From Lathyrus oleraceus (lineage: Eukaryota; Streptophyta; Magnoliopsida; Fabales; Fabaceae), in NCBI RefSeq assembly GCF_024323335.1, contig NC_066581.1, forward strand, positions 300,639,536 through 300,703,535: 64,000 nucleotides of DNA, given 5' to 3'. Below the pieces are notes generated by a model. It did not search any database and was not told where the DNA came from. It worked only from the letters and a program-made list of their open reading frames with translations. The stretch's first letter is position 1. Every line of letters begins with the position of its first letter. Shown here in pieces: positions 49,101 to 59,843 of the stretch. The position numbers and the translations under genes were made by a program.

Positions 49101-50143
49101 TCTTTGGGACTCATTCTAGTGGACATACAATGGCCAAGAAGATTCTGAGGTCAGGGTATTATTGGTCTACCATGGAAACTGATTGCCACCATCACTCCAG
49201 AACTTGTCATAAGTGCCAGATCTATGCGGATAAAGTACATGTGCCTCCTGCTCCATTAAACGTGTTGACCGCGCCGTGGCCCTTTGCAATGTGGGGCATT
49301 GATATGATTGGCGAGATTAAACCTACCGCCTCTAATGGACATCGTTTCATCCTTGTTGCTATTGATTACTTCACAAAGTGGGTGGAGGCAGCCTCATTTG
49401 CTTCTGTTACTAAGAATGTGGTGGCACGATTCATCAAGAACAGCCTCATCTGCCGATACGGCGTCCCTGAGAGAATTATCACTGACAATGGCACTAATTT
49501 GAACAACAAGATGATTACTGAACTCTGCACGCAGTTCAAAATAAAACACCATAACTCTTCTCCGTACCGGCCAAAGATGAACGGCGCTGTAGAAGCGGCT
49601 AATAAGAATATTAAGAAGATTATACAAAAGATGACGGTAACATACAAAGACTGGCATGAGATGTTACCATTTGCTCTTCATGGTTATCGTACTTCCGTGC
49701 GAACTTCGACAGGGGCAACTCCTTTCTCTTTAGTCTACGGAATGGAAGCCGTTTTACCAGTGGAAGTTCAGATTCCCTCTCTAAGGATCATGAAAGAGGC
49801 GGGCTTAGACGAGGACGAATGGATTCAGACTCGACTCGATCAGATAAATTTGATGGATGAGAAGAGACTTGCGGCTGTATGTCACGGGCAGATATATCAG
49901 AAGCGCATGACCAGGGCATTCAACAAAAAGGTCAAGAGACAAGTGTATCAAATTGGCGACTTGGTAATCAAACGCATCATCCTACCACAAACTGACCCCA
50001 GAGGCAAATGGACTCCCACATACGAAGGGCCATTTGTAGTTAAGAAGGTATTCTCAGGTGGAGCCATGATACTCGCTACAATGGATGGTGAAGACTTCCC
50101 ACATCCCGTGAACGCGGACATAGTTAAAAAATACTACGCATAA
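46121..50143 (+). CDS. Reverse transcriptase, dual RNase H and integrase of the Tat polyprotein
   Basis: Open for about 1,340 codons to TAA at 50141. It starts in the protease C-terminus (AYSCLLGRPWIH). Reverse transcriptase: VPVPKKDGKVRMCVDYRDLN, FMDGFSGYNQIKMAP, MPFGLKNAGATYQ, and intact YVDDMIARS near residue 460. RNase H: LIMYLTVLENSMGCVLGQ. Archaic RNase H: WTMVFDGSSNALGNG and CTNNMAEYEACILGL near 770-810. Integrase: zinc region with GTHSSGHTM and CHKCQIYADK, and DDE residues in MWGIDMIGE, ITDNGTNLNN and NGAVEAANKNIKK. The C-terminal region ends in EGPFVVKKVFSGGAM. No stop or frameshift was seen. The true protein would be joined to the preceding gag-protease frame; no independent start is expected, and the first ATG here is at 46124. 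Confidence 0.93.
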   Translation: MMDIRPAYSCLLGRPWIHGAGAVASSLHQKLKYPITGMVVTVCGEEEYIVSSVQAFKYVEMDGEFFETPSQSFEVVPPPSPVLKPTPLVPKVVRAPPVMISLKDAQAAVENGDRAGWGQLINVPYKSDKAGLGFNSGKIVKNQINAMEDADSDCDLDSWIFPTIGDGLNNWKTEDIIPISFSQESLSTLDPDDNNSTTVHYDFENPIYRAEDGSEEDCEVPEELARMLLQEERTIQPHEESVETVNLGTEVDKREVKIGAGLEISVKRRLIQMLHDYVEIFAWSYEDMPGLDTDIVVHRLPTKEDCRPVKQKVRRMRPEMSEKIKVEVMKQFDAGFLAVTSYPQWVANVVPVPKKDGKVRMCVDYRDLNRASPKDDFPLPHIDVLVDNTAQHKVFSFMDGFSGYNQIKMAPEDMEKTTFVTQWGTFCYKVMPFGLKNAGATYQRAMVVLFHDMIHHEIEVYVDDMIARSHTEEEHLDHLYKLFERLKKYKLRLNPNKCTFGVRSGKLLGFIVSGKGIEVDPAKVRAIQEMPVPRTDKEVRGFLGRLNYIARFISHLTATCKPIFKLLRKNQEMIWNDECQEAFDKIKKYLQEPPILVPPVEGRPLIMYLTVLENSMGCVLGQHDESGRKEYVIYYLSKKFTDCETRYSLLEKTCCALAWAARRLRQYMLNHTTLLISKMDPIKYIFEKPALSGRIARWQMILTEYDIQYTTQKAIKGSVLADHLAHQAVNDYQSMNFEFPDEDVMLVTDYEEPGPNEGPEVGSRWTMVFDGSSNALGNGIGVVIISPKGGHTPFTARLCFECTNNMAEYEACILGLRAAIDLRIKFLRVYGDSALVISQVKGEWDTKHPNLIPYREQVLTLIPYFEEITFEHIPREENQLADALATMSSMFRVRWDNEAPRITIERLDEPAYCYELNADEVEEKPWFHEIKRYLEAQEYPEGTSINDRKFLRKFSAKFFLSNGILYKRNHDSTLLRCVDRKESEKIMEDMHDGIFGTHSSGHTMAKKILRSGYYWSTMETDCHHHSRTCHKCQIYADKVHVPPAPLNVLTAPWPFAMWGIDMIGEIKPTASNGHRFILVAIDYFTKWVEAASFASVTKNVVARFIKNSLICRYGVPERIITDNGTNLNNKMITELCTQFKIKHHNSSPYRPKMNGAVEAANKNIKKIIQKMTVTYKDWHEMLPFALHGYRTSVRTSTGATPFSLVYGMEAVLPVEVQIPSLRIMKEAGLDEDEWIQTRLDQINLMDEKRLAAVCHGQIYQKRMTRAFNKKVKRQVYQIGDLVIKRIILPQTDPRGKWTPTYEGPFVVKKVFSGGAMILATMDGEDFPHPVNADIVKKYYA

Positions 50144-51370
50144 AAGAGACCCGCTAGATCGACGTATCTAGGCAAAAGTAAGGGCATCCCGGCGAACCAA
50201 AAGGGTTCGGGCAAAAATTAGGGATATATAAAAAAATGTACACCCGGCAAGTCGAAAACCTGAAAAGGGGGCTTGGGCAAAAAAGGGTATCCTGGTGGAC
50301 TGAAAACCTGAAAAGGCGGTCCAGGCAAAAATTAGGGATTAAAGCGTATGACTATGTCCCGTTCTCAGTCAACTTTCATCCAAGTTCGAGGGACTGACCA
50401 AGCCAATCACTTCTATCCGACAGCAAGGGATGAGATGCTCGAAGACATAATGACAGTAGTAGGCTTAAAATCAATAGGACTTCTTCCACATAGCTTTCTC
50501 TTTGTTTTCGACAATTTCCTCTTACTAGGATTTCTGTCTCCTTGTACACAAATTTCCTGTTTATAGGCCTCCTTTCAAAATCAATACAACCCTCTTTCAA
50601 AAAAAAAGATGCTTTTGTTTTTACTTTTCTGTTTTGGTTGCGTAAATGTCCATTGATTTAATTTGAATTAATATGTGCATTTGAATATGACTGATGTTTA
50701 CCAAAAATACATGCATAGAATAGCAATAGCAATTACTACCCGACTTCAGGATCAAGGAAAAGGTCTAATCATGCTTCCAATGAATCCGCTACCAATTCTC
50801 TTCCCCAGCAAGCCTGTTTTTTTTTCCTCAGAAAATGGAAGTATCCCCAGGCACAGCCAGTTACTCCCCAACAGAGGTCGGCGTCACCAGACAGATTGAT
50901 CATCTCATCCATCCCCAGCCAGGCTCTGTTGAATATTTCCACCATCAGACAGAAATCAAGCATCCCCAGCCGAGAAAGGGTCATCGACACAAATATCTCA
51001 AATCAGTAGATGGGGATTTATTTTCCCCAGTAGAGTCCCCAAGCAGAACTTCTCATACGCATAACTCATTCATTACATCCTTTCACAGCATACGCATGCA
51101 TACAACATTCACATTTATTTTAGCATAACACGAAACATCTCATGCATCATGACATAGCATGAAGCTAACTTTTTCTTTGCAGGTTAATTATCCTCCTGAT
51201 ATAGTCAAAGTAGAAGGTTCATTCAGACAGACACCTTTATCAATCACATTCAAGATTCAGATACATATTTCAAATACAGTTCATGGGAACATTCATTCTG
51301 ACAACACTTCGATATCCTCCTAACGATGGCATCTCTAAGCCCATCCCAGACATTTATTGCAAGTACAACA
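50144..51370 (+). other. 3' non-coding region of the Tat element
   Basis: Begins with short repeats (GAAAACCTGAAAAG(G/C)(C/G)GG at about 50254 and 50304; GGGCAAAAATTAGGGAT at about 50210 and 50325) and continues without a credible gene. CCCCAG words recur at 50807-51040. Confidence 0.6.
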
Positions 51371-51379
51371 TATACAGGT

Positions 51380-52145
51380 TATCAGATACAGCCTAACGTA
51401 CGGTTCATTCTGATTCAGCCCAACATATGACTTCTTCAGCAACTCCAATGCGGTCTAACGTACGACCCATTTGGACCTTCAAATCCTCAGATGCTGCCTA
51501 GCGTACGGTACATTCAGGGGTGTAGTCTAGCGTACGACTACTTTCTTTTTCAGATGCAGCCTAACGGACGGCTCATTCTACAACTCAGATACGATCTAAC
51601 GTACGATCCATTCTGAACTTCAACAACCCCAACGCGGTCTAACGTACGACCCGTTTGGATCTTACAACCCTCAGATGCTACCTAACGTACGGTACATTTC
51701 TGAAGTGTAGTCTGGCGTACGACTACCGCTTTCATCATCAGATGCGGCCTAACAGACGACTCATTCTGCGACGGTCTAACGTACGACCCGTTCGGATGTC
51801 CATCCCCTCAGATGCTACCTAACATACGGTACATTTCTGAAGTGTAGTCTAACGTACGACTACCCCTTTCATCATCAGATCCTACCTAACATACGGTACA
51901 TTTCTGAAGTGTAGTCTAACGTACGACTACCCCTTTCGTCATCAGATTCAGCCTAACGTACGGCTCATTCTGCAACTCAGATACGATCTAGCGTATGGTC
52001 CATTCTGATCCTTTATCCCCAACAGCATATGACACACTCCGACTCCCCAGCGAAGTCGGCAGCCTAATGGATGACTCATTATACGGTCTAACGTACGACC
52101 CAGTGTGGCACCCATGTCTTCAAATTGGCCTAATATACGGCGCGA
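51380..52145 (+). repeat. Tandem array of TAACGTACG motifs in the 3' region
   Basis: About twenty copies of (C/T)CTAACGTACG(G/A) followed by a few bases and CATTCTG or similar, spaced 30-60 bp. Two alternating forms are seen (CCTAACGTACGG and TCTAACGTACGA). The core CGTACG is a perfect palindrome. Some copies have mutated cores (AACATACGG, AACAGACGA). Confidence 0.9.
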
Positions 52146-52332
52146 TCTGAAGCTTTCGTCATCAAACCTCCCGGATGGCATCTTTAAGCCCATCTCCATC
52201 AAGACCAACTGTCGATTCTCAAGTGCAAATTTTTGGGGCATTCTAGTGTTCAATAATCTTCCACCTCCAGACCACGAATGGCGTATACACCATTCCAACT
52301 CTCTCGGTCCAAGAATATTGAACAGGGACAGC

Positions 52333-52565
52333 TGTCATACCCCAAAATTTGCCCATTAATATTTCAAGACATTTTGCAAGGCATTCCGACTCATATATAA
52401 CACTGATCTTGAAGAAACAAAGGCCCAACTCACGGATGGCCCAATCCAGAAAATGGCCCAAACTGGCCTGTTCGCTACGCGCTCGCCTAGCGAAGCTGAC
52501 AGACAACAAAAATTTCGGGCTTCATTCTGAGCCCAAAAAAAAAAAAAAAAAAAAAACGAGAAACG

Positions 52566-52604
<39 letters not shown>

Positions 52605-54496
52605 TTTTTTTAATTAATTAATTAATTAATTAATTAATTAATTAAATAATTAAAATAAATAAATAAATAAAATATAACAAATTATTTTGGACTTGGGTCT
52701 CCCTCATTCCAAGCCCATTACCCACGAAATTAGTCTATAAATACTGAAGTTTCAGGGGGGGAGTTAGACTTGGAGTTTACACTGGGAGTTACACTGGGAG
52801 ATTCACTGGGAAAAAAAAAGAGGAGGAGAACAGAGAAGAACGAATAGAAGTTTTGGCATAGGAACCCTGCCTACCCGGAGAATTCAGAGTAAAGAAACCC
52901 TGAAGGCAGCCCATCTGCACCAAAGCCATCGCCGTCCAATTCCCGCTGCCTAACTTATTCCGATACTACAAGTGGTCAATCCCTTCAACCTTGAATTGGC
53001 AAACAGGTTTCCGTATCTCTATTGTTTATACTTTCAATTGGCCATATCTACATATATAATGCATCATGATTAAATGTTGATATATAATTTGCTTTCGTAT
53101 GGGAATTTAAATATGCCTGAATACCCTGAATGTTTGATCATGTTATTCCTGTGATAAAATGCCATAAAATTCAAAGTTCCTAACGTGGGGCTGTTTTCAA
53201 ATTCAAAATCCGTGGCCACTCGCTAGCACCTCGCTAGGCGAGCCTGTGGCGAGTATTCGCCTGGCCTTCGCTAGGAGAGGCAGAGGCAAACGAGACAGTA
53301 GCTGACTTTTCTATTCTGTTTTTTTTTTTATGTTTTATCATAGCCATGCATTATTCATCCTATCCTATTTATTGTTGTGATATTTCTCCGGTGTAATCTT
53401 CGATTGCACCCTGATTTGGTGTTCTGACATGTTTCTTTTTTTGAGTTTCGTAAAGGTTCACATATCCCAGGAAAAGGTTATTGGCTAGGTATTCCACTTT
53501 ATTTGTGGGATACCCTTGTGGAGTTTCACCCTAAATTAATTTTTTAATGTATTAATTTCTAATGTATTAATTTTTTAATATATTATTTTTAATAATTTTA
53601 ATGTGGAGTTTCATCCTAATTATATAATTAATTGTAAAACTTTGCCTTTGAATAAGTGATCTTGGACCTCTCTTTGTTGCCTTACGATTACGATATTACG
53701 GTCATGTCCCGCGAATGTGGGGATACCCTTAGCAAAGACCCTTCGGTTAAATCATCATAAAATAAATTATAGTCCCTCGGATGTTGCCTTCGAATATACA
53801 ACTTTGTCCCTCGATGACCCTCCGATGTTGCCTACGGTTAAATGATGATAGTCCCTTCGAATGCTAAGGTATCCTCATAACTGTTGCCTTCAATGACCAA
53901 TCGATGACCCTACGATGACCCTTTTACATCCAAAGGATAAAACTACTTATTTCTCAATAATAAGGACAGTTTTACCCTCATAAGGATAGGAAATGCCCGT
54001 AAAGACCTTGGGTCGGTATAACTCTTAATTGCTGGCTCACAACTTAAAACATTTTTTTGCACCTCACACCTTTCAAAATGCCTTTAGAAAATCACCACTT
54101 GGTATATATTCATACTAGAATCATTACCGAGTTATATTTTTCTAAACAATTTCCAAAACTAAACGAGATAACTACTTTGTATATATTCATACAAGAATCA
54201 TTACAAAGTTAAATTCTCTTTCCAAAAACAATTTTCCAAACAATTCACAAACACTTTTTTTTCAGACAAAAATAATATAAGTGATCGAGCAATTAAGAGC
54301 CCATGGATAACCATGGATACAAAGGGTGCTAACACCTTCCCTTTGTATAATGTACCTCCCGAACCCAAAATCTAAATTAAGGTCTTTCCTGTTCTTTTCC
54401 ACCTTTCCTTATTGGATAAAAGAAAAGTCGGTGGCGACTCTTGCTAACCGCGACATTGCGATAAAAAACACAAAAAGTCCAGTTCACCGTATGACA
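52333..54496 (+). mobile_element. 3' LTR of the young Tat element
   Basis: Nearly identical to 40536-42705. It starts after AACAGGGACAGC, a weak polypurine tract. Noted differences: CAACTCACGG for CAGCTCACGG, GTTTCCGTAT for GTTTGCGTAT, GGCCACTCGC for GGCCGCTCGC, CCTGTGGCG for CCTGGGGCG, AGGCAAACG for AGGCGAACG, and homopolymer lengths. Confidence 0.95.
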
Positions 54497-56154
54497 AGCA
54501 TGGACAATTTTATAAACAAGAAATCCACGAAAAACAAAATTAAATGATGAACACGATCAATCAACACCAAATAAGTTAGGGGAAAGCATCAGAGAGTGAA
54601 TGACTACATTGTGGTAACGTATTGAGTTCAAATGATGCTCAAAACTACCTTGTCCAAATGATGATCGAAAGTTGATGAAGCTTGATCTGGTCAGGGAACT
54701 TCAGAAGGTCTTAGAGCTTGAGAATTGTTGCAAAATCTTCAGAGAAGATCGAAGGTGCTAATGGAATAAATAAATTGGATTGAAACAAGCTAGAAACCAA
54801 AACATGATAGCTCAATTTTCTGGAAAGATTTCAGAGTGAAACAGAGGTTCCTTGGCTCTCCAAAGCTTCAGAATAAAGCAAACATGTTGCTCTATTTATA
54901 GGGAAGTGATTGGTGATCTCATACGTTCCTAATGATGCTCAATTCGTGCAAAACGAATTTGCTTATAATGTGTGAAAAGTGTGACTTACAAACCATCAAA
55001 ACTCGGCCAAATCATGCATTTTGTGAGTCAATTAACTTATGGAGACTTGATTAAACATGTTTAGGTCCAAAACTCATGGTAAATTGGCTTGAAATTGAGG
55101 ATTAGTGAAGTTAAAAATCTGATCACGATGATTTCTTTAGTTCCAAGTCATCATGTTCAACTCAATGGGGGAATCTAGCTCAGGAGGCTTTTTGCCAATG
55201 TGCCAAGAAAGGTTGCATTTGGATGCTTGAGCATAAAGTTATGGCATGTTGAAGTTGGCATAAAAATCTGGTAATGTAACTTAGATAATTCTAAGTCCCA
55301 AATGGCTGAAAATGACATATAATGTCTCAAAGAATTCCATGGCCTTCCAAGCTTAATTTGGCTTTGATCCTTAAAGAAAAATTATAGAGAGCATCATAAA
55401 TGGTTTTGTTAAAAAAGAATCATCCTTAAATGTTGAAAATTAGAGAAGTTATAATCCTTGAAAGTTGAGAAAAAGTCACTTGAAATAGGTCAAATCTCAC
55501 CAAGTCCACAAATGACTTATAATGTCTTCAAACTTTTGATGACCCTCCAAGCATAATTGGCTCTTTTAATGTAATTAGAATTTTTAGAGTATATTGAGAA
55601 GAGTCATATGTAAAAAGAAGCATTAAAAATGTCGAGGATTCAAGGAGTTGTGATCCTTTGAACTTTGACTTCAAATGTTGACTTGTTTGGTCAAACCTCT
55701 TGGAATAAACTTGTGTACTTGGACTTTCTTGCATTTAAACGTACATGGATGATCATATGAACTTAAAATAAGGTGTCCTTGAATGCATCTTGACTGAACT
55801 GCTCAAAGTTTGAGGTAACTTGTTGAAGAAGGCATGGAAATAAACACATGAACCTTTGACTTTTCTTGAGAAGTAAGCAACAAAACTTTGAGATACTCTC
55901 GATCAAAATGAGATTGAAATATGCTTGAGGACCTTAGAGATTATGTTTTAAGAGATAACCCCTTGAGAATCAATTGTTGAACACACTTTGACTTGAGGGA
56001 TCAAGAAAAACCATAGCTGATGAACCATGCTTGATGCTCTTGATGAAAAGGCTTACCTTGCACAATAAACTTGAAGAAAACAAGACATATATTTGATATT
56101 TTAATTAGTGGTTAGATAAGAAATTAACATATAATCACAAAGATAAAACACCAA
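54497..56154 (-). mobile_element. Ogre 5' LTR, distal part
   Basis: It continues the LTR after the nested element. The target duplication AGCAT (40531-40535 and 54497-54501) marks the split. The LTR start on the minus strand is placed at TGTTGGTGTTTTATC near 56154, where copia gag wording ends. Joined, the LTR would be about 4.6 kb, a usual Ogre size. No genes inside; it includes several diverged copies of ATGACTTATAATGTCT-type words (about 55310 and 55505). Confidence 0.65.
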
Positions 56155-56608
56155 CACAGAGGTGCTTGATGATCCATGCAACAGGCAAACCCAAAGAGGA
56201 GAGGGAGCGGACAAAGATGTGACCTTGTTTGTATGCAAGGATGCAAATGATATGTGGGATCTTAGGGTTAAAAATTAGGGTATGAAATTCCCACATAGTT
56301 GTGGAGGTCTCACAATAGGAAACACGATAAAATTCATCAGTACCGAGTGTGAATATGAGAATGTTTTGTGTTTTCCAATCATATGACCATAATTTCTTAT
56401 CATTATCATTCCATTGATTTTCCAGTTTTGGTACGACGATGCCTTCACCATCGATCATTGTCATTTGATTTGGACTATTGATGATGACGTCCCATACACC
56501 CTTATTAACCGAGTTGATATGGATGCACATACAAGCTTTCCAATAGCCATAATTTTTGCCGGTGAAAATTGGTGCTCTATTGTACGCCCTTTTAGGTTCA
56601 GTAGCCAT
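56150..56608 (-). pseudogene. Copia gag N-terminus, truncated by the Ogre
   Basis: Starts MATEPKRAYNRAPIFTGKN at 56608. It shows typical gag wording (YGYWKACMCIHINS, VWDVIINSP, NQWNDNDKKLWSYDWKTQN, TMWEFH). Open for about 150 codons, then cut where the Ogre LTR begins. The first 35 codons before the junction drift from the family, so a frameshift is likely there. Confidence 0.8.
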
Positions 56609-56647
56609 TTTCTAATAAACAAATATTTAAGCACGAAATTAACTGAA

Positions 56648-56660
56648 GCTCGTGATACCA
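56648..56660 (-). promoter_or_regulatory. Primer binding site of the truncated copia
   Basis: Minus strand TGGTATCACGAGC, a variant of the initiator-Met type site, 40 nt upstream of the gag ATG. Confidence 0.7.
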
Positions 56661-57163
56661 CTTATTAGACGATAGACTTAGATATAGAGGGGGGTGAATA
56701 TATCCCTAGTTAAAACTTTGACAAAAAAAAGTTTTGAAAATTTTTATGGCGCGGAAGCAAGCGAAAGTATCCCGAATCAAAATCGTCTAACCGAATCCGT
56801 TATCAAAAAGCTCAGATATAGTAATCACGATATGATAATAAATCGTAAATTTTCCAAACAGTATTAATCACAACCAGTTGAATGCAAAGCAACAAGGATA
56901 GTCTACTTATAATGATAATTCACACGAAAAATTAATTAATAAACATTTTCAAACACCTAGTGTGCAATCGATATTGTTTAGAATTTTATGTGGTATTATT
57001 GATCTTAAAACCCAATCACAAACTAAGGAACTGTGATCAACTCAATAACCAATTTCAAAATATGTTCAAAATTATTATCCAAACAAATTGATCGCATGAT
57101 CAATGAAATCAATAATTTGCAAAACGGAAAATAAAAGAGAATAGAGATAGATAGATAGAAAGA

Positions 57164-57164
<1 letters not shown>

Positions 57165-57247
<83 letters not shown>
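57165..57247. repeat. (AT)n(AG)n microsatellite
   Basis: About 53 bp AT then about 28 bp AG, preceded by GATAGATAGATAG. Same compound type as at 24392. Confidence 0.95.
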
Positions 57248-57251
<4 letters not shown>

Positions 57252-57994
57252 CAAGGATTTGTTTAGGCAGTTCCCAATCGACCTCGCTAAGGGTACGTCT
57301 GCCCTCAATTCGAAATTGAATTGAAATAGCGTAATATATCTTGCTTTGCAAATGTATGTATACAAGAGAGGTGTAGAAATCCAACCCCTATAAACCCTAA
57401 GTATGATGTTGATTCTGACACCTTCTCTTCCCTTGATCAAATCTGATCAATTAACCCAACAATGCCGCTCTTATTCACTATCTCACGCTACTTCTTTGAA
57501 AGAAACCTCTTGTTCTTCAAAGCTTTCACTTGATCAAATCTAAAATACACACTTGTTGAAACCCAAGATTTACCAATGCGATCCACCGTCCCACGCTACT
57601 CATTTGCAAGAACCTCCCGTTCTTCAAAGACTTCACTCGACCGGATCCAGATTGCATCCAAAATCTTCAAACCCTAAACGATCTTGAACAAAAACCCCAG
57701 CTTGGTCTTTTGATTTGGAATCCTCAAAGTTCTCAACCCAATTTTTAGTACAATCAACCTAAATTGGACATTATCAACCCTAATCTAGATGGCATCCAAT
57801 CAAGAATTGATTATGTGTAATTTTATTATGTATGTATAGAAATAGGTTGAAGATGATGAGAATGCTTTGAAATCCTAGTTTCGTATAGATTTTACTCTCT
57901 AGAAACCCTGCTAGAAAATGATTCATGTACCAAGTATATATATGTAAGCAAGTATTAAGCAAAAAGAATGGAAAAAAATACAAATTTTAAAGAA

Positions 57995-58245
57995 TTTTAA
58001 TGTATGTGTCGACCTATGCAAATCATGTGTCACACACATCGATGCATGTTCCAACGTGTAAAAGCAATGAGTCGGCCTATACATGTTATGTACCGACCTG
58101 TACAGGCGGCACGCCTAACAAAGTGTACATGCTTTAAAAGTGAAGCACATGAGCTGACCTATAAAACGTATGTATTGACCTGTAGAAGAAACTTTTTTCT
58201 ATAGGCTGACCTATAATACGTATGTGTCGACTTGTATGTTATTTT
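57995..58245. repeat. Minirepeats with GTCGACC/GACCTGTA core
   Basis: Four to five diverged units of the form GTCGACCTATG...ATGTGTCGACCTGTA, about 45-80 bp apart, inside the putative LTR. Confidence 0.65.
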
Positions 58246-58508
58246 TCACACAATAAAGAGTTTTTAATGCATAAAACCTTTTCTTGATGCATGAATCTTT
58301 TCTAAACCAATTCCAAACATGTTGTCATGCTTTCTAATGTTCAAATGCACAACTAGACTCATATGATAACGTCAAATGTACATAAACGCTAAAAATATCA
58401 TAGATTTAACATCATACAAAATACATCTAATGGAAAGTTTCACTCACATCAAATCGGTTTATAAAATAACTATATAAAAAATTATGTTATATATGAAGAA
58501 AAACTTAC

Positions 58509-58632
58509 ACTGATCAATCATTTTCGAGCATCATGTAACACATTATTCATTTCCCGTTCTTTAATTGTTAGAATTTCGTTCTATGTTTCAAGTTTTTCAT
58601 TCAACAGTTCCTTCTCTACTAATTCATTCTTC
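58509..58632 (-). pseudogene. IDN2/FDM-like exon fragment, minus copy
   Basis: The reading ELVEKELLNEKLET, stop, NEILTIKEREMNNVLHDARK, stop, LIS is followed by GTAAG. It follows the conserved coiled-coil end of IDN2/FDM proteins, where the usual wording is LNQALxxKERKSNDELQEARKELI. These proteins act in RNA-directed DNA methylation by binding dsRNA. Two stops make it non-functional. The downstream XH domain was not found beside it. Homology is by eye, moderately convincing. Confidence 0.5.
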
Positions 58633-58652
58633 AAAACATAAAATTTGATGTT

Positions 58653-58775
58653 TTGCAAAATGAATAGCTATAGAAGAAATTTGAACAAAAACTAGAAGCA
58701 TTGAGAGAAATTTGAACCATTAAAGAATGAGATATGAGTAATGAGTTACAAAATGCTTGAAAAACATTGACTATT
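58653..58775 (+). pseudogene. IDN2/FDM-like exon fragment, plus copy
   Basis: The reading KKFEQKLEALREI, stop, TIKE, stop, DMSNELQNA, stop, KTLTI ends at GTAAG, the same position as the splice donor in the minus copy. It is homologous to the minus copy at protein level and lies head-to-head with it, about 20 bp apart. Stops show it is dead. Confidence 0.5.
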
Positions 58776-58789
58776 GTAAGATCTTTTTC

Positions 58790-59010
58790 AAATACAATAT
58801 AATTTTTCATATTATTACTTTCAAAATTAATTTAATAGGTTATATGTTTAGAGAGGAGTTAGTGAAACAAACAATCGACATTAAATATAATAAAATCAAC
58901 GGTATTTTCTATAACTCTAATGTCCTTTAGACATGTTCGACGAAAAAAGATGAGAGATGCTTAATGAATCACAAAAACAATATCTCCATATCAATCTCAA
59001 TCTCACTCTC
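58790..59010. other. AT-rich stretch without recognised features
   Basis: Nothing recognised beyond AT-rich sequence. Confidence 0.5.
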
Positions 59011-59012
59011 AA

Positions 59013-59325
59013 ACTCAATAACAACAACTAAATAATAACATATATATTTCAAAAAAATTCTAAGTAGAACAACTAAACAACAACAACAATAACAACATAC
59101 AACAACTCAAAAACAACAATAAATAACAATAACAACAACATTAACATTCAATCTCAGTCTAAATAACAACAATATTAAAAGTAACTAAAAAACAATCTCA
59201 ATCTTAATAAAACTACATTAACATCAACAATAAACCTATTACGTACTTATCTCAACAAAAACAAAAAAATTAAACCTCTAGGGTTTAAGGTCTCAATAAC
59301 AACAACAACAACAAAAAAAAACAAT
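59013..59325. repeat. AAC-rich low-complexity DNA
   Basis: Imperfect (AAC)n/(AAT)n with interspersed AATCTCAATCT-type words. No gene. Confidence 0.85.
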
Positions 59326-59689
59326 GTAACATGAGTAATGATTTTTCACGTGAATAAAAAGTCAAAGAAATGATTTCGTTCTTTCATTCTGGAAAGTATC
59401 AAATGAGAGCCCTAAACACATATCATCTTCATACTTCCTTGTTTTTTACGAGTTGAAGGATGGTATGCGTTTAGGACTCTTGTTGTTAATGGAGATGATA
59501 ATCTGAGATTAGGGTTATGGATGTGTTATTTTAGGCAAGTGAAACTAAAATTTTAACATTTCACGTGGTGAAAAGTTGATTATTTTTGGATTAATATAAA
59601 ATATGAAGGAAGGTGCCACTTTAAAATGAAATAAATCATTAAAAAAAATAACATAAATTGTAGTTGCTAGGAATGAAGTGTGTCCCTGA

Positions 59690-59843
59690 GTTAGTTTTCC
59701 CCTCGGTTTTGTTATATAACCGAAGGAATAGATTGTATTGTTGTAAAAAAAATATTTAAAACGTAGCACGCTAGGAATTAAACCTCAACTATTTATTGGT
59801 TGAAGTGAAAGTTTTGTCATAAATTTTATCATTTTTAGTAGTG
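59690..59843 (-). mobile_element. Right terminus of a CACTA-like element
   Basis: Ends ATTTTTAGTAGTG at 59843. The reverse complement, CACTACTAAAAATGATAAAA, parallels the terminus at 60166, including the following ATGACAAAACTTT and TCAACCAA. Inside are CCCTCGGTTTTG and ATAACCGAAGG, the same subterminal words as the other element. The opposite end was not found. Confidence 0.55.

Larger units (their letters stand above)
40536..54496 (+). mobile_element. Young full-length Tat-clade Ty3 retrotransposon (13,961 bp)
   Basis: LTRs 40536-42705 and 52333-54496 begin TGTCATACCCCAAAATTTGC and end CACCGTATGACA. Flanks are AGCAT on both sides. The LTRs differ by about five substitutions plus poly-A/T length changes. 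The primer site is at 42710-42727. One long gag-pro-RT-RNase H-archaic RNase H-integrase frame is interrupted by a single stop at 46097. A 2.2-kb 3' region carries a tandem array. No ORF1 lies between primer site and gag (only 0.9 kb), unlike the Ogre it sits in. The archaic RNase H puts it in the Tat clade. Confidence 0.95.
56661..58455 (-). mobile_element. 5' LTR of the truncated copia (boundaries approximate)
   Basis: Adjoins the primer site. It contains an (AT)n(AG)n microsatellite and, near 58000-58240, a set of diverged minirepeats of GTCGACCTATG / GACCTGTA. The outer end is a guess near TGATGTGAGTGAAAC (minus, 58452). No second copy is present to confirm it. Confidence 0.45.

Noticed and set aside
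59545..59769. Minus-strand frame of 74 codons
   Set aside because: It crosses CACTA subterminal repeats and has no recognisable domain.
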